Source: Patiria pectinifera (taxonomy: Eukaryota > Echinodermata > Asteroidea > Valvatida > Asterinidae). From it: a DNA stretch of 64,000 nucleotides. Location: NCBI GenBank assembly GCA_029964075.1, contig CM057140.1, positions 5,908,643 through 5,972,642 of the forward strand, in the 5' to 3' direction. Under the pieces are notes generated by a model. That model had not been told where the DNA came from and searched no databases. It saw only the letters and a list, made by a program, of their open reading frames with translations. How positions within the stretch are numbered: position 1 is the first letter of the stretch; each line of letters opens with the position of its first letter. The position numbers and the translations under genes were made by a program. Shown one piece after another: positions 36,801 through 48,800 of the stretch.

Positions 36801-39800
36801 ATAATATCCTTGGGCACAGGGCACACATTGCCAAAAATCATCTTTGAAGACAGTTTTTGAACAGGAGAATCCAGATTTGCTGAAGAAATATTTAACATCC
36901 TTCGATACAAGTATCGGTAGGGCGAACCCGTCACCAACCTGTTCACTGAAATTGGAAAGTACAAAAGTTAATTCTAGGCATATGTCTCATTTAACAATGC
37001 TCTGTGCCAATGAAAGACAACTCAAGTCTATAGAGTTCATGACACGAACTTTCCTTAGGAACCTTATCCTTCTACTCCTAAATGTATGAAAACTATTTAA
37101 CATCCTATTGCGGGTCAGTTTTGTTGAGAAGTGATTTCTTTAAACGCTTTAGATGTCCATTAGTTGATGGAGAATTAAACATTCCCATGCACCTCCTGCA
37201 CATATTTTTAACCTATTCTTTTTCTAATCCATAAGGTGTCTAGTAAATGAATTTTGATGTTCCCAACATCAAATATTGTCCCATGGGGTTCATTTGACGG
37301 CCATCATGGCGGCCTTCTTGGATTTGGACGAAAATAGGTTATTGAACCAGGCATCATAGGAAGCCAAATGAAGACATTGTGTGTGTGTGTGTGTGGGGGG
37401 GGGGGGGTACTTTGGACGCGAGGAATCGATTGAAAGCATTTATTTTATAATTTGTCGGCAATCTTGGCTGCCATCTTGGATTGCGACGAAAATCAGTTAT
37501 ATGACATAACTTTTCCCAGTAACCTTTAAGTAATATTTAGTTAATGAGATTCGTAAGAGATCCTTACATTTTCAGGTCAGTCCGGTTTGTGGCAGGCGCA
37601 AACTGGAGGGTATTATCAACAGCCCTGAGAATAAAGGAACATAATGTAATGGTGTATGTTCAAAACAACTCCAAACTATTTTTTGGGTGAAAAGGAAAGT
37701 TTTTACGTGTATAACATTTAACAATTGAAACACATATTGGTAGTTCCAATACAGGTAAACTTGCAAACGACAGGGAAAACATAAACATTACTTACACGTA
37801 AGCGTTGATACCCAAATCTTGCCATACGACATCGGAAATAGTCGTCAAATGACTGTCATACAACGATCTGAAAAATAAACAACGGAAAAGTCAAGATCAA
37901 TCGATGCTCAACCGTAAGTGTTTTATCAAACCTGGGTAATTATATGAAATCCAATGTGCATGCCGTGACAAAAATGGTGGTTTACTTGACTCCTTTCAGT
38001 GAAGCAAACAATTACAGAAATTGGATGATAAATGTACTTACACCTGCTTGATTGTGTTATTGACAGTGGCAAATGGCCTCTCTCCAATCGATGAAAAATT
38101 GTTTTGGAACATGGATCTAAAATATAAAATGGAAATGCACGATAACTTTTTTTTTAAATTAAGTTCACAAGCAATAGCTAATTTGTTATCATGTCTCGAA
38201 AATGGGGTTTTCTAAACATGTGTTTTCGTCTTCGGCTTCAGCTTCGTCTCCGACTGCAGAATCACTGAAAAGCAAACCAAATGGAAATAATTATTTCAAC
38301 CTTTGGCCTTATCATACTATAACATTCTCCTGAAGCATAACAGGCACCAGAACGTAACTGGAGTTGCCGAAGTTGGGAGCCTAAAATTGAATGTCCTTAG
38401 CCGAAGACTTTAGACGAAGCCATGATTTCGAAAAGGTCCTGTACAATGTATGAATTGACAGATCCAATAGGCCCCGCGTACTGCGCGCAACGTACCTGCG
38501 TCCCTCTAATATCAATTTGCAATGCAATACCACACTGCAAGGTCTAACCGGTGTCATATGAAAATCAGGCTTCTATAAAAATTGGACTTCTTTACTATTA
38601 CATTGGTTAAACCCTCTCATGTGATTGGTCACTTAATTATCTTTGCTAACGCATGTGCAATACTGCCAATGAGTTCGTTTTTCATAAAAACCTAAATTTA
38701 AGCTACAGTGGACGTGCGTTATGTGAGTGCACACATGTTGGACATAAAACGTTGCTGTAATTGGTAAAAACTTCATGGGGTGGAGCTTGGTTCGTGTATC
38801 TTGTTTTGGCTTATCGTGGTAATTCACGTGACGTCACAGTTCAGTACTTATGACCCACGTTCCCGCCATATTGGACGTCTACGGTTGCAGACTAGTAAAG
38901 AATCTGCCATAAACTCAAGGGATATGCCCACATTGAGTTATCATGATGACAGACCACCCAACCCAACCTAACCTCAACCTCAACCCCAACGACCAACATG
39001 TATACTTACACATTTGTAAGCTGTGTGTTATAGAAAAGCCCGGCTTGTATTTCAACGAGAGGATTGTCAAAAGCGAATCTATGAAACAAAATAACAAGAA
39101 GATTAGTTGTTTGTAGGCCTAAATAATGTATTTTCTTTACTTAAGGTTATTATGATGGGACACTGCAAATTACTTTAAACCCTCTATCACTATACAAATG
39201 CATAATAAACCATTGTTAGGCCAAACCAAGACAGATTTTCGCCATAAGGAATTGCAACGGCCTGGGCGGGGCGATTTGTCTCCTTCAGGTTCAGGTAGGA
39301 TCGACATATTATTATTATATAATATATCCTAAAATGATCCTAAGAGCTATGCTGTATATTTGTCTGATTTTTTTCTGTCTCTGTGGTGTCTATGTGGCAC
39401 TTTTTTTTAAAAACCTACAGAGTGTACGTAAGCACAAAATGCATGGGTTAATTGAGAGGCTTTGTTATTACATGCAGGTCCTGAAATGGTACGGTATGAT
39501 CCGATGTTACTGTCCGCTGAAGCCAGATTGGCAAGTGAAAAACACATATATGTGTCTTTCTTTGGCAAATTGGTTTCTTTCTAGTAGAACTAGAACCGCT
39601 AGTAGAACATAGGAAAAATGGTTCTAGAAGGATCGACACATGATTGTATATGTACAGCCTTGTGTCTGGAGCTTGGGAACAGCGAAGATCTGTTTTTTTT
39701 TCTACCTAAACATGATTGAAAACTAGATTGTTTTAATGAAAATACATTAAAAAAACGACAAGACTCACAGTTCTACTAGAGAGTGAAGATCTTTAAACAT

Positions 39801-42800
39801 CTCTCTGCTGAGGACCCTGATTTGATTGCGTTGCAAGTAGAGCCTCATTAGCTTAGTTTGATTGCGAAATAAGCCATCCGGGATGGATGGGAGACGATTG
39901 GAGCTCAAGTCACTTCAAAATATGAACATATTGAGGAAAAAAAGGAAAGTCAAACCTATGCACAACTCAAACTACACCTGTTTTTTTTTTCGAATCAGCA
40001 ATGCAGGTTAAATTGACAGAGTGAATGTGCAATTTTTTCTTCAGTTTTTTTTTTAATGGGGTGGGTTGTGTTGATTTGAGAATTGCGATTAATGGACTTG
40101 ATAATCGTCCCTCTTGGGAAAAAACCCAAGGGTACAGTTGGGGAGAAATACAGCTGGGTATATTTATGGGCATCGAGTAAATGAATTTGGAAGTTCCCAA
40201 CATTATTGTCCCATTGGTATCCATTTTGAGGCTGTTTCAAAATGTGTCGGCTATCTATGCAGCTATCGGGGTAATTCGGGCATGGCGAATCGATTGAATG
40301 TTATTATTTAATGACAGTAACAAGTAAAATACCTTAATTATTTGATGTTGGGAACATAAAAATTCATTTACTAGACACCTTAAGGATAACACACGTAGGT
40401 GAAAAATCTAATTATATCCAATGGTTGCGTGGGAATCCTATCTTCCTAGTGGCAAAGTTAGGTTACGACTCGCCTAATATATAATAGGCACGTTGTGCAT
40501 GCAACCATTCAACTCATACCACATCTTAAATAGTGTCATTTACTTAGACTGTTTCATGTTTGACACCTTTTTGAAAAATTGAACACTCTGGCACCTCTGT
40601 TTTCTTTTCTCAGATGAAACATCTGTTTTGGCGCATTTTTGTGGGGAAAAACAATCATCATTGTTGCTAAAAGATTGACGTCTAAAATGTGGTGATTGAT
40701 AAAAAAAAAATCGTCAGGCAAAATCTTACAACACTCCGGTTAATGTTGTGTTGACTAGCAGATTCTCTGGTAGAAAAACTAGGTAGTTTTCTGTGATGAT
40801 CCTGTTGGTAAAAGAATATACAAATAACCAACTTACTGGTGACAATCGATTAAAAAAAGCGTTATTGAGAAAATGTTTTCAGGTCTAATTTGTTATGATA
40901 ACGGATGTCGTTGGATTTTTTTTTTAACAAATGTGTACCGAGGTCCTGCAGACAACGACGACTATATTGTATTATACTGTATTATACAACACCTGAATAC
41001 ATTCCCATCATCTGATTGGTGAATTGTAGATCATGTGACATATTATTATTCGGTATAATCATTGATCTCCATATATATGGAGATCAATGGGTATAATGCA
41101 CGGTGCGACCATACGTTATACCCATGCATTATACCGTTTCACTTTGCGCTTGTTCCATGACGCGGTATTTGCGTGCAAAATGCATGCTGGTGTGCGCGTT
41201 CAGCGTAGCGCGTATTGTTCCAAAGAGCCAGCGCTACAGCGTTGGGTTCAAACCATAGATATAGAATAAAAAAACTAGATCGGCAGCGCGTCCACACGCG
41301 CCCATTCACTGTGCGATAAATCTACGCCATTTTTGTTGTCCCTCGTGGACGCGCAACTAATTAACGTAAAGTAATGGAGCTAAATGTATCTTTCCTCCAG
41401 CACGTGACCAAGCTCGACGCGCGCAAAGCCCGAAATGCGCACCGAGTATTTACGCGATGCGCACACGCGTTAGCGATAATGGTGCACTGTGCGCGTAAAC
41501 GGCGTTGCGTTCGTCACGTTTTCGCGCATCAGTTGTATCTTTCCTCCAGCACGTGACCCTCCATGAAAGTCCGCGCGTGTGGACGCTCTGCCGATCTAGT
41601 CTTTTTATTCTTTATCTATGGTTCAAACATATTCGTGAAGGGGTAGTTCAACATCTTTAGAATCAAAACAAATTGTAGTTTATAATTTACCAATCAAATG
41701 ACGAGAATATATTCAGGTGTTGTATAAAACAAATAACGAATGTTTTACGTTCGTGCCATGGAAAGAATAATTTCATTCGGTGACAGATTGAATGTTATAT
41801 TCCACTCGGCTTCGCCTCGTGGACTAGAACATTCAATCTTTCACCTCATGAAATTATTCTTACCATCGCACTCCCAAACATTCGTTATTTGTATACTATT
41901 GTCATTTAAGCAAAACAAACATGAATGAGAAGAAGTGTACTGCACTTACAAATTTCCGATTTCAGTCGACGCTTCAAACAAACCCTCTGGTAGAGTCGTT
42001 AGATGATTGTACTGCATTTCTCTAATGTTTTTACAGAGATGCAAAATGAAAAGTCTATCATTTCTAGCTTCTAACAGTACATGTATGTATTTGTCTAACA
42101 TTGAAACAACAAACCCTTCCAATTAAATGTCGGTCAAGTGAAGCATACACTATTAAGGGAATAAATGTGTGCTCCGGGCTTTTTGATCACTCTGTTTAAG
42201 ACCGCTTAGAGTATGGGTGCTGATAATTACCCAATTATCTCAATTATATGGAGATAGACACGCGCGTAGCATGTTCTGCGCGATGTTGCGCCGAACGCAC
42301 CTGGGGCATTGCGTTTTGAATTTAGAACTATAAAATTCTGATTCGCTGGTAGTGTTGCGCATGTTCTACGTGAGGATTGTGAACGTTCAACAAATAAAAC
42401 GGTAAGAGGCACTGGATTTTTAGGAGTCCACATTTTATTGTGACACTGGAAAGGGTTTAGGACTAGCCCTGGTGGACTCCCTTTCCTCCCTACGTTACGG
42501 AGGGAGTCCTGAGTACACATGTGCTCACAACCGAACGCAAAACATTTCTGACCAATAATTTTAATATTTTTACCTGTTGGAGAAGCTAATTTTTACGTCG
42601 TAGTGTCCTATGTGTCCTTATCTGTTAGCACGCTGGGTTCAGGAATTCCATATGCGATGCTGACTGACGTCAATCAGGAAAATAAACTCGAAAGCATCGT
42701 TAAACTTGTACGTGTTTAGGTTCTTTTCATCAGTTTCTCACCGCCGAGTCTATTCTAGTCGTACATCATGTACGTCTGTACTCTGCAGCGTGTAGTCTGG

Positions 42801-45800
42801 TTCCCTAACCAGACAATTATTCTCGACGCTTATATCACATCTGGTCCGGGAGACAGACTATGCTGCATGAATATGCAGTGCGCACGCGCGATTTGCTTAG
42901 TAACCACCCTCATACGCACGCGCACTTACTTGAAGGTGCGGTCGCTAATCCAATGACCGAGCGTGTTTTCGCGCCAGTTACCAGAAACACGTTTCGGCTT
43001 TGGTCATTGGTTGAGCGTTTTCCTGACATCGGTTGGCTGGAGTGACGTCACGGTTCCAACCAAAACTAAACAAATGAGGGCGCTTAGCGTGCGTGCGCGC
43101 TTTCGGATTGTACGCACGTACATTTGTACATATCGTGTACATTGTACATGACGTACGACTCTGGGAATAAACTGATGAAAAGCGACTACAAACACGTACA
43201 AGTTTAACGTTGCTTTGGAGTTTATTTTCCTGATTAACGTCAGTCAGCATCGCATATGGAATTCCTGAACCCAGCAACCCAACAGATAAGGATACATAGA
43301 GTATGTAGGCGTGAAATATTAGCTTCTATAACGAGGTAAAACATAACAAAACTCTGGTAAAATGTTGTATGGTTTCATGTAGAAAAGTCTTGTTCTGGAC
43401 GTTAGTCGTATTGCAATGAAGACTTCGTCCAACCTGGGCTAGGTTTAGGACAAGCTAGCCATGGGGGTTTACCAAACCTCGGCTTAGGCTTCGTCTTCGG
43501 CTTCGTCTTATGCCGCCATTTTGAAGCCCGTACCGAATGAAGGCTTCGGCTTAGCCTTCATTATGCGGCTCCGTTTTGGGTCCAAATATTGGAGCCTGGC
43601 GAAGCCTGCCGAGGGGGTGACTTCGTGAGGCTCCTCGACGTAGCCTCACAAAATGTATACATTTTCATCTGCCTTCAGATGGCGGACATCTTTTTTTTTT
43701 GCTCGCACAAACATGACCAGAATCTTTTCAAGAAAATGGAAGTTTCCAACCGAAAGTATTTCGGTGTAAAGGTAAGTTCGAGTTCATGACATAATAGTGA
43801 AAGTATTGGCAGATAATGGATAAGGATCATTCTTTGTCGCAGTTCTATTACGCTACGGCCTACGCTGCTGCCGCTGTGCAGTCACAGTACGGTGGCTATC
43901 GTTACGGCAGTCGACTGTCTATAGTGATTTCCGACCTGTCAATATAACCAGACTATTCTCGGAAAGAATTCCATACCCAGACTTCACTCGACATCCCTTG
44001 CACAAACGCTAGAGACTGGTCTGAAAAATCTTAAGTGTTTCCTTAAATGTTTCAATCATTTTTTCTGCTAAAGACTTTGGCCATGTTTACTTTCTGGTGC
44101 ATGGCTAATTTTAATAAAATAAAGTGATAGGTCTAACACTGTACAAATAGTGATGTCCATGTATGGAATTCTTTCCCCTATCCTCCCTTTAGTTTATAAA
44201 AAACAAAATTCCTCCAAAGCCATGGCATAAATCTAGTTCTAGTAAAACTTAAAGTTAAGTAGAGGGCATAGCCTAATATAGAAAACTAGGGCCTAGGCTG
44301 GGCATACTAAAAAAAGGAACAAACAAGAGCAATAAGATTATAACATTCTCACAGCACAAACTTTGATCCAGGGTTCACTATATGCATTCAGTATGGTCAT
44401 GATGTATGGTCCAACGATTTGCTTAACCAACCCCGAGGCAGAGCTACCAAATCGTTCTGGTTGGAATTAAGGACAGTGTGACATTTTTATACGCCCAACA
44501 TTATGACTTCATAATGGATTTGTTCAATACAGTTACTAGTATAGGTTATAGGCCATATCAGTTGAAAATCACGTTACGGCTGCCGTAACTATAGCCACCA
44601 GTCCAGAACAGTAGACCTAACTAGTGAATGTCGGGCATCAAGTTATGCATGACCCTGTCCTTGCAAACACATTGTCTGGAATTTTAATTGTACGGCCTGT
44701 GAATTAAGTGGCAAACCATACTTTAGGCTAGGCCTACATCAGAACTATTGATACATTTGTTTTTGGAAAGAATCATGTAGTGTTTTGGGTGTTTCTTTGC
44801 AGGGATATTTTCAGGGGAGGGTTGGGGGGGGGGGGAGAATGTGAAGATGATCCAAATTCGCATTGCAATTTGTCAATTCTCTCTAGGGCTGTCTATTTAC
44901 AAATAACTTGAATTAGCATTTGTTTTTTTTCGAAACTACATGTACGAGTTCCACCGAATATTTGATTATTTAAAGCTCTCTGATTCATTTTTACGCACGT
45001 CACATGCAACTGCTTGCAGAGCCAGTCAAAAGTTGCACAGGAAAGTCGGCGATCTATATTAAGTATGGACCGCTAGAGTGTTTTACACAAGTTTTTTTTT
45101 TTATTTATTTAAGTGTGAAGGGTTTTAACCTTCTAAAGGATGGGGACAATGGACCACCTTCGATACAAAAAAGTGGCGTCTGGCAATAAAGTGCCACAAC
45201 TTTTCTTCTTTTTCCTCGAATACTCAAAAACTATTTAAATATTTGGTTGATGATTATATTTTCAAATATTCGACCCTGGATTATGGAAGTCATTCCCTTT
45301 ATGTAAATTCCTTAAGATTGTATTTATTTATTTCTAACTAGCAAATTTCCCTACATCTTAATAAGGTTTACATACAATGGGTCAACAAATTGTACAAGCC
45401 TGACAGGTTTTTTTTATGATATTTTCAATTTGTACTAACTTCAAACATCAATTTTGTAAACAGGGACGGAGGAACTTTACTGAGAGAAGTTCATTGACTT
45501 GAGGAAACAAATATTATGAAGAATTCCAGGAAGGAAGGAGAGGCCATTGGAAAACCATATATGGACGAGTAAGTAGGATGTACGTTTTATAATACATCAC
45601 CCAAAGATTCTGCCTCTGGATTGGCCGAAATCGATTCACTTGGCAATTATCTTGTTGACCATTAACTCAGAATGTATGACACACATATGTTGCATATGTA
45701 CTAGTTCTTTATTATTAGTGTTTTGGCTAAAATTATTAGTTGTCTATCAAAGCGGAATATATCGTTGAAACAATGAGACAAATGTATCTGCTTTGAACTT

Positions 45801-48800
45801 GTGCTGCTATGGTTGAGGGTTCCGGTTAAACGTAAGCATCCTTAAATAATCCAGGGAGCTTTTCATTTCCCGTTGGCAATGTCTTGGGAGGATACTGCAC
45901 CAGCACCGCCACCAGTCAATATGGGCACACCCAACTATTTTGTCCTAGACCATCATCATTCTCAATTCAGCTTTTGTTTCTTTTCCTTCAAGGTTCTTTG
46001 GTTCTCGAGAAAATTAAGAGTCCAAGCACGGGAGCAAGACAAACCCCATCATGAGTTGCCCACCAGGAGAGAACCTATTCACCAGTCTCCCACTTCTTAT
46101 TTCTAGCAGTGGAGGAAAGTTCAGAGTCAAAGCCTCTTCAAGTCAGCCAAAAAACGAAGAGGAGGACTAACATTTTTGTTTGCCAGCGTTGTTGTTTAGG
46201 ATCTCTGACATTAGGGACTAATTGAAAAATGATCTTCTTAATTCTCGGACTGGTCCTGACACTTGTCTAAAGATCTGTTCTGCAATGTACAGGGGTGTGA
46301 AATCTCAGCTTTAAAACTGATTTCAGCTTTTTTTTTTTTTTGGATTTCAGCTTTCAAGTTTTGCCTCACTTGCTGCGTACAAAAGTATAGCAGATTTCCA
46401 AAGTTCAGCTTTTTACACCTTTTTCAGCTGTTTTCAGCTATTTTTATCAGTGGTCACTCACACCCCTGAATGTACTGAAAATAAATTGAGGTGCTCAATG
46501 TATTGTAACGGCGGTGCCGGGCCGCCGGCAGAGGGCGCCAGCACGGACCCACGGTGCAACCGTAGCGTTGGGACCCCTGCTGCTGGGCCAGGAAGACCCG
46601 TTGCCAGACTGGGCCGACTCAGTAGTGTGACTTTTATGTAGCGCCCTTTTTGTTGTGAGTTGTATAAAGAGAGAGCCTCGTGTAAAGAAAGTGGAAAGAA
46701 TAAATGGCCGGAGAGCCCCGAGGCCCTGAAGAATAGTGTCCGTGGTTTCCTTCGTCTGGCGTGTGAGAACCCTAGATTCGTTCTACGTTACATTGGTGGC
46801 AGCCGTGGCATGTCTGATGGAGGAAAAACAGGTAGAATTTGGAGTGTTTTTCGCCATGAATACACCGGGTCGAGTTAGTCTGGCGTCCGACTCGCCACAC
46901 GGCGGGTACGCAAGCTGGATCGGGGCCTCGCAGAGAGTAAACCAACCTGGTGAGATGGCCAGCAAAGCGTTCGTCACGTTGGATGACTCGGAGTTGGACT
47001 TTTTCAAGGTTTTGGGGAGCCAGCTAGGCCCACATGCTACATCCCATGGAGAATCGCGCCGCACTGTGCACCTCGTCGCAACAGACGCTCTGTTCCACTC
47101 GGAACACTGCCGAGTTGCGCCTGTTGATAAAGCGGGGCTGGCCGGGCTTGATCGTCCGGAGACACCCCGCATCAACACACGTGCCAGGGCCCACGATGGG
47201 AACAGCCCCGTAACACACGCACCATACAACGGACGCATGTTTTCCTCCAGAACAGCTCCGTTTCACAAACACCAATTCACCGGGTGCACGTTCCCCCCGG
47301 AACTGCCCCGTAACACACACACATTCATACAACGGATGCATCCCATGGGGAATCGCGTCGCGCTGTGCACCACGGCGCAACAGACGCTCCGTTCCACTCG
47401 GAACACTGCCGAGTTGCGCCTGTTGATAAAGCGGGGCTGGCCGGGCTTGATCGTCCGGAGACACCCCGTATCAACACACGTGAGGCTTGGCTTGGCGCGG
47501 AGCCGCACGAAGACGACGCCTCATAAGTCGAAGCCGGAGCCTAAGCCGAAGCCGAAGCCGGAGGTTTGGTAAACGCCCATACTCTTTATCATCGGTTTAA
47601 GACTGGCCACGTGACAAGCTCTCGACCAATAGGAATAGCTAAACTGCCTGAGGTATTTATGAATATACGACGAAGTTTACTTACAACTTGTTGAGCTTTT
47701 TAACACCATTAAAAGCTCCAATGGCAACTCGGCTAACCACGTTACTAGAAAAAGAACTGAAGCAGGAGAGACAAAACAAACACATTACCGGTATGTATTT
47801 CAACAATTCCACTTTTATCGAAATCGCCAATTTGCAGTACAACAAAGTGGACAACCGAATTTTCTCATTTTTTGCCTGTTGGAATTTTAGGTTTTTGAAA
47901 ATGGCAACACCGGATTTTAAAAAACTCAGTTTTCTACTAGCAAAAATTTGGATTTTACTTTTACGACAATCTGGGTGCCTCAAAAGTGGACAACTAAAAA
48001 TCTCAAATTCTTACTAGCAAAAATGTATGGTGCGTCAAAAGTGGACAACCGTATTTTCCCATATTCTGCTAGTAGAAATTTAAGTTTTTAAATGGCCACA
48101 CTGGATTTTAAAAAACTCAATTTTCTGCTAGCAGAAATTGGATTTTACTTTTTCGACAATCCCGGTGCCTCAAAAGTGGACAAGTAAAAATTTGAAATTC
48201 TTACGTGCAAAAGTTGTGATGCTCCAAAAGTGGACAACTGCGTTTTCCCATTTCCTGCTATAGCAGAAATTTTATTTTAAAAGCGATGTCGCCCGTTTTA
48301 AAGGGAATGTACATCATTGGCTTTTGCTGTAATTTTCAGAAATGAACTAATTGAGGGGTTAGTATAAATAGATCAAATATTGTTACACTGACATTTTTGA
48401 AGTTTTGTATTCGAAAAGGTTGGAAAAACCAAGAAAAACAAAAATGTTCAAGTAGTCTGGTTCCCTGACTCCACAAAAGATAAAATGGATCAATTTATAG
48501 ATGATGGAAAATTGTTAGGCAATGGAACCAGTCTAGCTGGCCTGCACCCGTTCATGAACATGTAACCAATAGCAAACAAAATTTGGACTGAAAAAATGGT
48601 CAATTTGGAGCAGTAGTTGAAAAATAGTTAGGTTTTTCCAACGCTGATCGGCCGACCACCGTTGGAAATGTATACAAAAATACCATTTTCTTGAAAATGA
48701 CTTCACACCGGGTGCCATAATTTTACAAGATGCTTGAGACTGTCATTAACGAACATCCTAGTAAGGTATTTCGTAAAAACTTGGTAGTTTTATTTTTCGA

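Larger units (their letters stand above)
43461..47576. mobile_element. Segment of about 4.1 kb bounded by inverted GGTTTGGTAAAC ends
   Basis: The left boundary (GGGGGTTTACCAAACCTCGG, then CTTAGGCTTCGTCTTCGGCT) is mirrored at the right boundary (CCTAAGCCGAAGCCGAAGCC, then GGAGGTTTGGTAAACGCCC, 47538-47574). Inside are exon-like pieces, a MITE and an LTR fragment. The segment may be one composite transposon or an accumulation of insertions; frequent GCTTCG words make chance similarity of the repeats possible, but not of the GGTTTACCAAACC end. Confidence 0.55.

Noticed and set aside
46736-47572. 278-codon plus-strand frame as a host gene
   Set aside because: It starts inside an LTR, spans the primer-binding site and an internal DNA duplication, and shows no recognised domain; the overlapping minus-strand frames of similar length reflect high GC.
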